Positions 1 through 15,846 of a stretch of DNA of 64,000 nt are shown here, piece by piece. The stretch comes from Anaeramoeba ignava (lineage: Eukaryota > Metamonada > Anaeramoebidae). The stretch's first letter is position 1, and the number at the start of each line of letters is the position of its first letter. The notes under the pieces are model-generated. The model was given only the letters and a program-made list of their open reading frames with translations. It had not been told where the DNA came from and did no database searches. Location: positions 101,248 through 165,247 of the forward strand of contig JAPDFW010000122.1 of NCBI GenBank assembly GCA_028826165.1, read 5' to 3'. Made by a program: the position numbers and the translations under genes.

Positions 1-2113
1 TTTTAAATCAATTTTAAATTAATTTTAAATCAATTTTAAATCAATTTTATATCAATTTTATATCAATTTTATATCAATTTTATATCAATTTTAAATAAAT
101 TTTATATCAATTTTAAATCAATTTTATATCAATTTTATATCAATTTTATATCAATTTTAAATCAATTTTTAAATTAATTTTATATCAATTTTATATCAAT
201 TTTAAATCAATTTTATATCAATTTTATATCAATTTTATATCAATTTTATATCAAATTTTATATCAATTTTATATCAATTTTATATCAATTTTAAATCAAT
301 TTTTTATATCAATTTTAAATCAATTTTAAATTAATTTTTATATCAATTTTATATCAATTTTAAATTAATTTTAAATCAATTTTATATCAATTTTAAATCA
401 ATTTTATATCAATTTTAAATCAATTTTATATTAATTTTATATCAATTTTAAATCAAATTTAAATCAATTTTAAATTAATTTTAAATCAATTTTAAATTAA
501 TTTTATATCAATTTTAAATTAATTTTATATCAATTTTAAATTAATTTTATATCAATTTTAAATCAATTTTATATCAATTTTTAAATCAATTTTATATTAA
601 TTTTAAATCAATTTTATATTAATTTTAAATCAATTTTAAATCAATTTTATATTAATTTTAAATCAATTTTTTATATTAATTTTAAATCAATTTTAAATCA
701 ATTTTATATTAATTTTAAATCAATTTTATATTAATTTTATATCAATTTTATATCAATTTTATATCAATTTTAAATCAATTTTAAATCAATTTTAAATTAA
801 TTTTTAAATCAATTTTAAATTAATTTTAAATCAATTTTATATCAATTTTAAATCAATTTTAAATCAATTTTATATTAATTTTATATCAATTTTATATCAA
901 TTTTAAATTAATTTTAAATCAATTTTAAATTAATTTTAAATCAATTTTAAATCAATTTTATATCAATTTTATATTAATTTTTATATCAATTTTATATTAA
1001 TTTTAAATTAATTTTAAATCAATTTTAAATCAATTTTATATTAATTTTATATTAATTTTTTATATCAATTTTAAATCAATTTTAAATCAATTTTTTATTT
1101 TAAATCAATTTTATATCAATTTTTATATCAATTTTATATCAATTTTATATCAATTTTAAATCAATTTTATATCAATTTTTATATCAATTTTAAATCAATT
1201 TTAAATCAATTTTATAAATCAATTTTAAATCAATTTTAAATCAATTTTAAATCAATTTTAAATCAATTTTATATTAATTTTATATCAATTTTATATCAAT
1301 TTTATATCAATTTTATATCAATTTTATATCAATTTTATATCAATTTTAAATTAATTTTAAATCAATTTTATATTAATTTTAAATCAATTTTATATTAATT
1401 TTAAATCAATTTTATATCAATTTTATATCAATTTTATATTAATTTTAAATCAATTTTAAATCAATTTTAAATCAATTTTATATCAATTTTAAATCAATTT
1501 TTATATCAATTTTAAATCAATTTTATATCAATTTTATATTAATTTTAAATCAATTTTATATCAATTTTAAATCAATTTTATATCAATTTTATATTAATTT
1601 TAAATCAATTTTATATCAATTTTAAATCAATTTTATATCAATTTTAAATCAATTTTAAATCAATTTTATATCAATTTTAAATTAATTTTAAATCAATTTT
1701 AAATCAATTTTATATCAATTTTAAATTAATTTTAAATCAATTTTATATTAATTTTAAATCAAAACTAAAATAATTTTAAATCAATTTTAAATCAATTTTA
1801 AATCAATTTTAAATCAATTTTATATCAATTTTATATCAATTTTATATCAATTTTATATCAATTTTAAATCAATTTTAAATCAATTTTAAATCAATTTTAT
1901 ATCAATTTTAAATCAATTTTATATCAATTTTATATCAATTTTAAATCAATTTTAAATCAATTTTAAATCAATTTTATATCAATTTTAAATCAATTTTAAA
2001 TTAATTTTAAATTAATTTTAAATCAATTTTAAATCAATTTTAAATCAATTTTATATCAATTTTAAATCAATTTTAAATCAATTTTATATCAATTTTATAT
2101 CAATTTTATATCA
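1..2113. repeat. 11-bp tandem array, intergenic
   Basis: The whole stretch is a degenerate tandem array of the 11-bp unit TCAATTTTAAA, alternating with TCAATTTTATA and with C/T variation at the second base. Occasional one- or two-base insertions shift the register. It runs off the left edge, so its full size is unknown. No gene is visible inside it on either strand. The period is close to one helical turn, with one A/T tract per unit. Confidence 0.95.
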
Positions 2114-2180
2114 AAATCTAAATAATTTAATTAAAAAAAATGAGTCAAAATTAAATAAAATTCATAATAAAATTAAATTT

Positions 2181-2225
2181 TTTTTTAATTTTTTTTTTTC
2201 ATTTTTTTATTTCATTTTTCTTTTT
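2181..2225 (+). promoter_or_regulatory. T-run/CA start-proximal element upstream of Ras
   Basis: A T-rich tract interrupted by CA dinucleotides (T-run, CA, T-run) lies about 50-95 bases upstream of the Ras ATG. The same arrangement occurs upstream of most genes in this window, in the same orientation as the gene. It is therefore probably part of the core promoter or the 5' leader. The role is inferred. Confidence 0.45.
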
Positions 2226-2276
2226 TAATTTTTTAATTTTTAATTTGTGGTTTTTTTTTTATATTTTTTTTGGAAA

Positions 2277-4271
2277 ATGTTTGAAGATAATCCGTTAAAG
2301 ATTGTTCTTGTTGGAGGAGGTTCAGGTTTGTTAATTTAAAAACTTAAAAAAATTTAAAAAAATTTAAATTAAAAAAATTTTTTTTTTTTTCGAATTTTGT
2401 TTTCTCATAAATTATTGCTTTTTTTTTTTCTTTCTTTCTTTTATTATTTTAAATATAATCAGTTGGAAAATCTTGTTTAGCAACTCAATTCCTTCAAGGA
2501 AAATTTATTGAAGATTATGATCCTACAATCGGTAATTAATATTTTACTTACTTTCTTTTTTTCTTACAAAAAAAAAAAAACAAATTGAAAATTTCAAAAA
2601 AAAAACCCTAAAAAAAAAAGCAAAAAAAAAATTTAAATTTACAAACTTTTTGAATTATATTTATAATTTTATTTATAATTAAATTTATAATTAAATCCTT
2701 TTTTTTTTAATTTGTCTTAATTATCAAAAAAAGAAAAAAAAGAAAAAAAAGAAAAAAATTTTTTTTTAATTTCAATCAATTAAATTAAATTAAATATTTA
2801 TTTAAATAATTAATTAATTAATTATTTATTTATTTAGTTGCAAGCCATCAAAAAGTTATGGAAATTGAATCTGAACAAATACATGTTGAAATTATTGATA
2901 CAGCAGGTCAAGAAGAATACAGATCAGCAAGAGATAAAGTAAACTAATCCAACTTTATTTATCCTTTTTTTTTCTAAATTAAAAATTCAAAATGAAAAAC
3001 AATTTTTAAAGCAAAATTTTTAAAGCAGTTTTCAAAGAACAAATCAAAACAATTTAAAACAATTTAAAATGAAATTTAAAATGAAATTATAATTAAATTT
3101 ATCAACAAATTAATAATTAAATTTATCAATAAATTAATAAATAAATTTATCAACAAATTAATAATTAAATTTATCAACAAATTAATAAATAAATTAATAA
3201 ATAAATTAATAAATAAATTAATAAATAAATTTATCAACAAATTAAATAAATTAATAAATAAATTTATAATTAAATTTATCAACAAATTAATAAATAAATT
3301 TATCAACAAATTAATAAATAAATTTATCAACAAATTAATAAATAAATTTATCAATAAATTTATCAATAAATTAATAAATAAATTAATAAATAAATTAATA
3401 ATTAAATTAATAAATAAATTAATAATTAAATTAATAATTAAATTAATAATTAAATTAATAAATAAATTAATAATTAAATTAATAATTAAATTAATAATTA
3501 AATTAATAATTAAATTTAAAATTAAAATTAATAAATTCAAAACAAAATTTATAATGAAATTTAAAATGAAATTTAAAATGAAATTTATAATTATATTTAA
3601 AATGAAATTTATAATTAAATTTATAATGAAATTTAAAATGAAATTTATAATGAAATTTATATCAAAATTTAAAATGAAATTTAAAATGAAATTTATAATT
3701 ATATTTATAATGAAATTTATATTTATATTTATATTTAAATTTATATTTTTTAGTATATAAAATTAGGAGAAGGATTTATTTTAGTTTTTAGTATTATTGC
3801 TCGTCAAAGTTTTGTTGAAGCACAACTTCTTCATGAATCAATTCGTCGAGCTAATAATTTTAATAAAGCACCAGTTATAACTGTTGCCAATAAAATGGGT
3901 TATTTTTTTAATTAATATTCTTTTAAATGAAATTTATTTATTTATTTAATTTTATTTAAAATAGATTTAGAAAATGAAAGAATTGTTTCAAAAGAAGAAG
4001 GAGAAGAATTAGCAAATAAATATTCCAGTCAATATTATGAAACGTAAATAATTTTAATAATTTAATTTAAAAAAAAAATTTTTTAATTTAAAAATAAATA
4101 AATTTTAAAAATTGGATAAAAAATTTTAGATCAGCAAAAACTGGAAAAAACGTCGATTTATGTTTTGAAACTATTACAAAATTATTGAAAGAAGCAAGAT
4201 TAAATAAAGCACAACAACCAGTTACAACTCAATCTTCAAATTCTAAATCATGCTGTTTAATTTTATGGTAA
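2277..4271 (+). CDS. Ras-family small GTPase, six exons
   Basis: Predicted membrane-anchored Ras-type GTP switch. The exons are 2277-2325, 2463-2531, 2838-2938, 3754-3898, 3965-4043 and 4130-4271, giving 194 residues, the usual Ras length. Visible motifs are P-loop GGGSVGKS, effector DPTI with the switch Thr, DTAGQEEY, the NK-M-D version of NKxD (split by an intron), and SAKTGKN. The segment after switch II (YIKLGEGFILVFSI) is typically Ras, not Rab or Rho. The C-terminus reads CCLILW if the last exon runs to the TAA at 4269. An intron from 4268 to 4352 would instead make the stop from TG plus A and leave a C-terminal CLIL CaaX box. Intron 3 (2939-3753) is filled with AAATTAATAAAT-type repeats. 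The family is certain; the exact subfamily is not. Confidence 0.9.
2939..3753. repeat. Repeat-filled intron 3 of the Ras gene
   Basis: This 815-base intron has GT...AG ends. Its central part is an AT-only tandem repeat with a period of about 12 (AAATTTATCAAC and AAATTAATAAAT variants). The last 200 bases turn into AAATTTATAATGAAATTT-like units. Long apparent reading frames here consist only of the repeat and encode nothing recognisable. Confidence 0.85.
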
Positions 4272-4605
4272 AAAACAAAAACAAAAATAATTTTTAATTT
4301 TTTAATTTTTTAATTTTTTAATTTTTTAATTTTTAATTTTTTAATTTTTTAGAGGAAAAAAAATCATTTTCTTTTAAGTTCTTTTTGATTCCAAAAATTT
4401 AATTTTTCCATCAAAAAAATTTTTTTACTTTTTTTTTTTTGCTTTTTCATTCAATTTTCTTTTGTGTCATTTAATCAAAAAGATTTGAAAACGAATAAAA
4501 ACAAAAAACAAAAAACAAAAAACAAAATTTAATTTAAAATTCCAAATTTTTTTTTTCATTTTTTTATTCTTTTTAATTTAAAATTTAATTTAAAATTTAA
4601 TTTAA

Positions 4606-6120
4606 ATGACAAACAAAAATCCTTTTGAAAATCATTTTGAAAATTTAAATGAAAATTTAATTGAAAATCAAATTGAAAATCAAATTGAAAATCAAAATGA
4701 AAATTTAAATGAAAATTTAAATGAAAACGAAAAAGAAAAAACAATAGATGAAGAAAAGAGAATAACGGAAAATAAGGAAAAAGAAAAACCAGAAGAAGAA
4801 GATATACAATATACATTTTCAAAGAGAAAATTAACGCTAGTTGGGAATGATTTAGAAACAATACCCGAAGATTTAATCAAAAAATTTGGGGCAAAAACAA
4901 AAGAACTTGAAATGAGTCATAATGCAGTAGTGTCAATGGAGCAATTTAGTTTATTCCCTTCTCTTAAAACTTTAATTCTTGATAATAATTGTGTTACTTC
5001 AAAAAGTCCAATTCCAAGAATGAAAAAACTTGAAACTCTTTGGGTTAATAAAAATCAAATTGAGGATTTGGAAGAGTTCGTTAATTCCTTGAAAAAATTA
5101 CCTCGTTTAAATTATTTATCAATGCTTGGTAATCCTGCTTGCCCTAGTGTTTTCTCAGGAAAAGATCCAGGAGAATATACAAAATATAGGTTGGAATTTT
5201 ATAATTAAATTTATAATTAAATTTATAATTAAATTTATAATTAAATTTATAATTAAATTTATAATTATATTTAAAATGAAATTTATAATTAAATTTATAA
5301 TTATATTTATAATTAAATTTATAATTATATTTATAATTAAATTTATAATTAAATTTATAATTAAATTTATAATTAAATTTATAATTAAATTTATAATTAA
5401 ATTTAAAATTAAATTTATAATTAAATTTATAATTATATTTATAATTAAATTTATAATTAATTAAATTAAATTTAAATTAAATTTATATTTATAATTAAAT
5501 TTATAATTAAATTTATAATTAAATTTATAATTAAATTTATAATTAAATTTATAATTAAATTTATAATTAAATTTATAATTAAATTTATAATTAAATTTAT
5601 AATTAAATTTATAATTAAATTTATAATTAAATTTAAAACAAATTTATAATGAAATTTAAAACGAAATTTATAATTAAATTTATAATTAAATTTAAAATGA
5701 AATTTATAATTAAATTTAAAATGAATTTTATAATTAAATTTAAAATGTGGATTTTTTTTTAATTTTGAATTTCCTTTTTAGAAAATTTGTTTTATCACAA
5801 TTACGGGGATTAACTTATCTAGATTCTACTCCTGTTACTCATCAAGAAAAAAGATCAGCTTTTCGTTATTATAAAGAATTAAAAAAAGCAAAAGTAAATC
5901 AAATTAAAAAATTTCAAATTAAAAAATTTCAAATTAAAAAATTTCAAATTAAAAAATCAAATTAAAAAAAAAATCTAAAATAATAAATTATTATTTATAG
6001 CAAGAATCAGGTCAATTAGATGATGATTCTGAAAATGAAAGAAGTGATGAAAATCAATCAGATGAAAGTGATGAAGAAATTGAAAAATTTTTGAATCGAT
6101 CATCAAAAAAAAATCGGTAA
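4606..6120 (+). CDS. LRMDA-like leucine-rich repeat protein
   Basis: Three exons, 4606-5189, 5782-5893 and 6001-6120, give 271 residues. Residues 1-65 are a low-complexity Glu/Asn segment built from repeated ENLNEN units. Residues 70-190 hold leucine-rich repeats (for example LKTLILDNNCV, LETLWVNKNQIE and LNYLSMLGNPACPS). These are followed by the capping segment YRKFVLSQLRGLTYLDSTPV, assembled across the first intron. That layout matches the leucine-rich melanocyte differentiation-associated protein family and related LRRcap proteins. The acidic tail encoded by exon 3 is rich in Ser, Asp and Glu. Intron 1 (5190-5781) is a 12-bp repeat array. The molecular role in protists is unknown; the LRR is presumably a protein-binding surface. 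Confidence 0.75.
5190..5781. repeat. 12-bp repeat array filling intron 1 of the LRR gene
   Basis: This intron is almost entirely AAATTTATAATT units (12 bp), with AAAATGAAATTT variants near the 3' end. The donor is GTTGGA, a weaker site than the GTAAAT seen at most introns here. The acceptor follows a short pyrimidine run at 5771-5781. Confidence 0.9.
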
Positions 6121-6600
6121 AAAAAAAATATCAAAAATTTTTAATCAAAAAAATTTATTAATCTTTAAATTTTTAAATTTAGATTTTTGAGACAATATAA
6201 TTTATAACTTGATTTTTTGAAATTTTTCTTTCAATCCTTTTTTTTTTGAAAAAAAAAAGAAAGATCAAAATCAAAATTAAAATCAAAATCAAAATTAAAA
6301 TTAAAATTAAAATTAAAATCAAAATCAAAATTAAAATCAAAATCAAAATTAAAATTATAATCAAAATCAAAATCAAAATTAAAATCAAAATTAAAATCAA
6401 AATCAAAATTAAAATCAAATTCAAAATCAAAATTAAAATTAAAATTAAAATTAAAATCAAAATTAAAATCAAAATCAAATTCAAATTCAAAATCAAAATC
6501 AAAATCAAAATCAAAATCAAAATCAAAATTAAAATTATAATCAAAATTAAATCAAAATTCAAAATTAAAATCAAAATTAAAAAAATTTAATAAAAAAAAA
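6121..6600. repeat. AAAATC/AAAATT hexamer array, intergenic
   Basis: Between the LRR gene and the CS-domain gene, about 6265-6580 is a hexamer repeat of AAAATC and AAAATT. Both strands appear open in several frames because the unit lacks stops. No splice sites or protein-like sequence support coding. Confidence 0.9.
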
Positions 6601-6640
6601 TTTTTTTCATTTTTTTCATTTTTTTCATTTTTTCTTTTTA
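6601..6640 (+). promoter_or_regulatory. T-run/CA element upstream of the CS-Sel1 gene
   Basis: Three successive T6-7 CA units end about ten bases before the ATG at 6650. This is one of the clearest copies of the start-proximal element. Confidence 0.5.
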
Positions 6641-6649
6641 AAAATAAAA

Positions 6650-8361
6650 ATGGAAAACTTTTATGAATTTGAACAAAACAATGAACTTATAACAGTTATA
6701 ATCAAAGTACCTAAAGGAACAAAAAAGGAAGATATTCTATTTAAACGTACGAAAAAAAGTTTAAGCGCGGGAGTGAAGAATGTTGATCCAATAATCGAAG
6801 GATTGTTGTTCGATGAGATTGATCCTGATGGATCTATTTGGTCTTTTGACAAGCAACAAACACTTTCAATATATCTTGAAAAAAGAAACCCGCGTGTTTG
6901 GCCACTCCTTATAGTACGGCCAGATAATGGGAAAATAGATAGTCATTCAGAGTAGGATTTATTGATGATATTTTTTTAATCCAGAAAAAAATCCATTTTT
7001 CCGTTATTTTTTAAAATGAAAGTCGAAATATTTTAATTACATTATTGTTTATTTAAATAAGACATTTTTCTGTTATAATTGTATTTAGCAATTGTTTTAA
7101 TATCAACACATGAAATTATTTTCCAAGTCAATTTTAATTGAAAGAGTGGTTTTATTATGGATTTTCAATAACAAAAAACACATTCAAAAACACATTTTTA
7201 TTTTCGTTCAAATTGAATTTCTAAATGGATTTAATATTTTTTATTCAAAAGGTTTTTGCTTTCAAATCTTTATGAGAATCAGAACCATTTCGTAGATGCT
7301 TTGAATCTATTAGAAAGCAGCGCAGAAAAAGGGAGTATTTTATCAATACTCAAATTGGCAACACTTTATGTTGAAAAAGAAACTCCGTATCCAATTCAAC
7401 AGGATGTCAATAAGTCTTTCGAATATTGGATCAAAGCAGCGAATTTAGGGAGTGTTGAGGCTCAGTTTTTTGTTGGTCATTGCTATCATTCTGGTGAATT
7501 ATGCGATCCAAATCTTGAAAAAGCAACTGAATATTATAAACGTGCTTTAGAAAATGGCGAGTTCAATTCTGCTTATTATCTAGGTTGCATTTATTATGAA
7601 GGAGGTAAATATTTCAATTCAATTTATCTTTTTGGTTCTTTTTTTAATTTGTATTTAAATTGAAATTGGATTTACCGTTTTGATTTTAATTGAATAATTA
7701 AGTATGAAAATTTATTCTTTAAAACAATCAAAAATTTTTTTTTTGCAATTTAAAAATAAAAGGAGAAAAAATTGAACAAAATGATGAACTTGCTGTTAAA
7801 TATTGGGATCTTGCTTATAAAAATGGAAATAATCCAGAAGCACTTTATAATCTTGGTTTAATGAATTTATCAGGAAGAGGAATAGAAAAAAATGTAGAAT
7901 TAGGAAAGGAATATTTAGAAAAAGCAACAAAAATGAGTCCAGATTTAACAATTACAGAAGAAGTTATGAAAATAATTGCAAATGAAGAAAATGAAAATTC
8001 AAATGAAAATTCAAATGAAAATCCAAATGAAAATGAAAAAGAAAATTTAAATGAAAATTTAAATGAAAATGAAAAAGAAATTGACAAAGAAAAATTAAAA
8101 GAAATGCTTGAAAAAGAAATTCAAATTGACAAACAAAATGAAAATGAAAATGAAAATGAAAATGAAAATGAAAAAGAAAAAGAAAATGAAAAAGAAAATG
8201 AAACTACTTTTTCAAAAATTACTTCAAAAATTAAAACTATTTCTAAAAGTAAGAAAACTTGGGTTATTGGTGCTCTTATTTTAGGAACTGCTGCTTTAAC
8301 TTATTATTTCAAAAACAAAAAACCAAATGATAAAGAAGAATCAAAATCTGATTTAGATTAA
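6650..8361 (+). CDS. CS-domain / Sel1-repeat tail-anchored protein
   Basis: Three exons, 6650-6951, 7252-7604 and 7763-8361, are joined in phase and give 417 residues. Residues 1-100 form a CS (p23/NudC-like) domain ending in GLLFDEIDPDGSIWSF and RNPRVWPLLI, typical of NudC-type co-chaperones. Joining exon 1 to exon 2 gives SHSEFLLSNLYENQNHF and leads into Sel1/TPR-like helical repeats (about 105-290), such as VEAQFFVGHCYHSGE and PEALYNLGLMNLSGRG. A Glu/Asn-rich linker of NEN units follows. Then comes one hydrophobic segment, WVIGALILGTAALTYYF, near the C-terminus with a short charged tail. This arrangement predicts a tail-anchored protein of the ER or another organelle facing the cytosol. 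It is probably an Hsp90-type co-chaperone or adaptor. The apparent stop at 6953 lies inside intron 1. Confidence 0.8.
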
Positions 8362-8391
8362 TTTTAAAAAAAAAATAATAATACAAAAATT

Positions 8392-8423
<32 letters not shown>

Positions 8424-8841
8424 TTTCTCTTTTAAAAACAAATTTAAATTTAAAATAAAATTTAAAAATTAAAATTAAAGAAAAAGTTGTTTAATTTTGG
8501 TTCTTTTGCTTGTTAAAAAAAAAATTATTATTCTTTTAAAAAAAAAAAAAGAATAAAAAAAGACAAAAGAAAAAAATCGGAAAAAAATCGGAAAAAAAAA
8601 AGTAAAAAGAAAAAAAAGTGTTTCAAAAAAAAAAAATTTGAGAAAATTAGAGCAACTAAAAAGCTATCGTTTTCCAATTAATTTTACTTTTAAAATTTTA
8701 AAAAAAATTTAACTTACTTTTAAAAATTTTTCATTTAATCTAGTTTTTTTTTTGTTGCTTTTTAAATTAACTAATTAAATTAAATCAAATTAAATTAAAT
8801 TAAATTAAATTAAATCAAATTTAATCTAATTTAATTTAAAA
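8362..8841. other. Intergenic region between convergent genes
   Basis: The CS-Sel1 gene and PFOR converge here. The stretch contains a CTTT microsatellite near 8390-8425, poly-A/poly-T runs and an AAATTAAATT repeat near 8765-8830. No gene or clear terminator is visible. Confidence 0.7.
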
Positions 8842-13948
<5,107 letters not shown>

Positions 13949-15643
13949 TTAATTTTGTTTTTGTTTTTGTTCTAAAAAAATTTTATTTACTTTTGTTTCT
14001 AAATTTGGTTCATTTTCATTTAATTGAAAATAATCCATTGCTTTTGATAAATCTTCAATTACATTTTCATTAATAAATTGATAATATTTTTCTTCAATTT
14101 CATCTAAATATAAATAATCAATTAAAATTTTTAAAGAGATCAAAGATAAACCACTGTAATCACTAACTTGATTAGAATCATCATTAATAACCGATAAAAA
14201 CATTCCTCTAAATAATTCGCTTCTTGCCCACAAAACCAATTTATGAACTTTAATGTTTTCAGAATCAGATTTAATAATAAAATCTTTGCTTTCTTCATCA
14301 TTTCTCATTTTTAAAAAATTCTCTTTTAGGGAAAATTTGACATCAAAAAGAAAATCTGTCATTTCTAATTTTCGTAGTTTTTCTTGAAGATCTTCATTCA
14401 AATATATTTTTGCATATAAATATTTAAGAACATTCATTGCTTCTTGAGTATTTAATTGGTTCAGAACTTGTTTTAAATTAGAAATGTTGTTTTCGCCAAT
14501 AACATGTTTTAATAATAAATAATGACAACCGATTTTACCGTCGATTGTGTTAATTTGAATATCACAAGCCTCTTGATTATCCAAAAAATTCAACAAATCC
14601 AAATCAAGTGAAGAAGAGGAAGAAAAATACAGGAAAGAATTAAAAGCACCTGCAGAAACACGGCAGTATTGGAGCTCATGAACAAGCTCAGGGATATGTA
14701 TTTGTATCGGTTTTGTAGCTGAATCATAATTATTGCTTCCTAATTGTCCACTTGAATTAATTCCAAAAACGAATAACTTATTGGATCGTGTCAATACAAG
14801 TGTATGAAAACAACCACTATCAACATCAATAATATCTTCATCTTGCAGAGAATCAATGTGAGCAAAAAACTTTTGGTGGGTGTCCAAGCCTAATCCATTA
14901 AAAGCATAATCACCACAACCGTAAATTTGAGATTTTCCATTGTTTTTAACAAGCATAATTGATTGTTCAAATCCTGTTATAATTTTAATAATCTCTCCCT
15001 TTGGAATATTTTCCACAGGATGATTGAAAACTTCATCTTTAATATCACCAATTCCAAGAGAAAACGTTCGGTTAAAACCAGAAACAAATAGTTTATTATT
15101 ATTCATCAACATCCACAAACAATAGGCATAATTCCCAGCAAAAATATTTTTCACGTCAGATTTGATAAGAACTGGAGAATTACAAACAGAAGGTTTATCC
15201 AATCCAAATTGATGTTGAGAATTTCTTCCATAACCATAAACATTTCCATTCTCGCTAAGCATATAAGTTTGATAAACTCCACAAACAACTTTGATTATTT
15301 TTTCTTTTTGAATTTTTGGATCAAATATTTTTTTCACTTTTTCGTTGCTTTCTTCATCTTGTAAATTTCCATTCGAATAAACTTCCCCGTTCTCAGTAAG
15401 TAATAAATATCCGTTGTAACTTACTGATGCCATTATGATTTTACAATCAATTTGGATTTCTTCTTCTTTTTGGTTTTTAATTTGTAGTGCTTTTCCGTTT
15501 TTTTGGATTATAATTATATTATTATTTCCACTTGATAAACTTTGAACTCCAAATTCATGTGAATAAAAAACTTTTTTTGGTGTTAAAGCACCATTACTTG
15601 AAAAACCTTGAGGAGAACCCCAAAACCAAACTTCATCTTGCAT
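13949..15643 (-). CDS. RCC1-repeat protein with tandem BTB domains
   Basis: This single-exon gene encodes 564 residues. Residues 1-340 form RCC1/propeller repeats (for example NGNVYGYGRNSQHQFGL, QIYGCGDYAFNGLGLD and KLFVFGINSSGQLGSNN). Two BTB/POZ units follow: a weaker one at about 350-415, CDIQINTIDGKIGCHYLLL, and a better one at about 430-530 with KVHKLVLWARSELFRGMFL. Such proteins usually act as adaptors, BTB for dimerisation or cullin-3 binding and RCC1 for substrate or GTPase contacts. The last ten residues are a Gln/Lys tract derived from a GTTTTT repeat. RCC1-BTB families are strongly expanded in some anaerobic amoebae, which supports the suggested host. The specific function is unknown. 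Confidence 0.9.
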   Translation of the reverse strand: MQDEVWFWGSPQGFSSNGALTPKKVFYSHEFGVQSLSSGNNNIIIIQKNGKALQIKNQKEEEIQIDCKIIMASVSYNGYLLLTENGEVYSNGNLQDEESNEKVKKIFDPKIQKEKIIKVVCGVYQTYMLSENGNVYGYGRNSQHQFGLDKPSVCNSPVLIKSDVKNIFAGNYAYCLWMLMNNNKLFVSGFNRTFSLGIGDIKDEVFNHPVENIPKGEIIKIITGFEQSIMLVKNNGKSQIYGCGDYAFNGLGLDTHQKFFAHIDSLQDEDIIDVDSGCFHTLVLTRSNKLFVFGINSSGQLGSNNYDSATKPIQIHIPELVHELQYCRVSAGAFNSFLYFSSSSSLDLDLLNFLDNQEACDIQINTIDGKIGCHYLLLKHVIGENNISNLKQVLNQLNTQEAMNVLKYLYAKIYLNEDLQEKLRKLEMTDFLFDVKFSLKENFLKMRNDEESKDFIIKSDSENIKVHKLVLWARSELFRGMFLSVINDDSNQVSDYSGLSLISLKILIDYLYLDEIEEKYYQFINENVIEDLSKAMDYFQLNENEPNLETKVNKIFLEQKQKQN

Positions 15644-15846
15644 TTTTATATTTTTTTTTTATAAATTAGGGAAAAAAATGAAAAAAATGAAAAAAATGAA
15701 AAAAGGAAAAAAATTTAAAAAAAAAAAAGGAAAAAGATTTTCATCAAATTTTTGTTTTGAAATGTTCTTGTTTTTCTTAAATTATAAAAATTTTTTTTTT
15801 CATTTTTTTCATTTTTTTCATTTTTTTCTTCTTTTTTTTTTAAGTG
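15644..15846. promoter_or_regulatory. Compact bidirectional promoter with T-run/CA elements on both strands
   Basis: Only about 200 bases separate the divergent ATGs of RCC1-BTB (15643, minus) and the 7TM gene (15847, plus). At 15672-15710 the element reads TTTTTTCA on the minus strand. At 15799-15832 it reads the same way on the plus strand. Each copy therefore points toward its own gene, which supports an oriented promoter or leader element. Confidence 0.6.

Noticed and set aside
1-2113. CRISPR-like array
   Set aside because: Eukaryotic context, and units of 11 bp with no spacers.
3076-3540. Minus-strand 154-codon frame of NLIINLF repeats
   Set aside because: It is the complement of the Ras intron 3 repeat and has no non-repeat sequence.
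6953-6955. Stop codon ending a 101-residue CS-domain protein
   Set aside because: A GTAGGA donor lies one base before it. Splicing to 7252 gives a phase-correct join into Sel1-like repeats.
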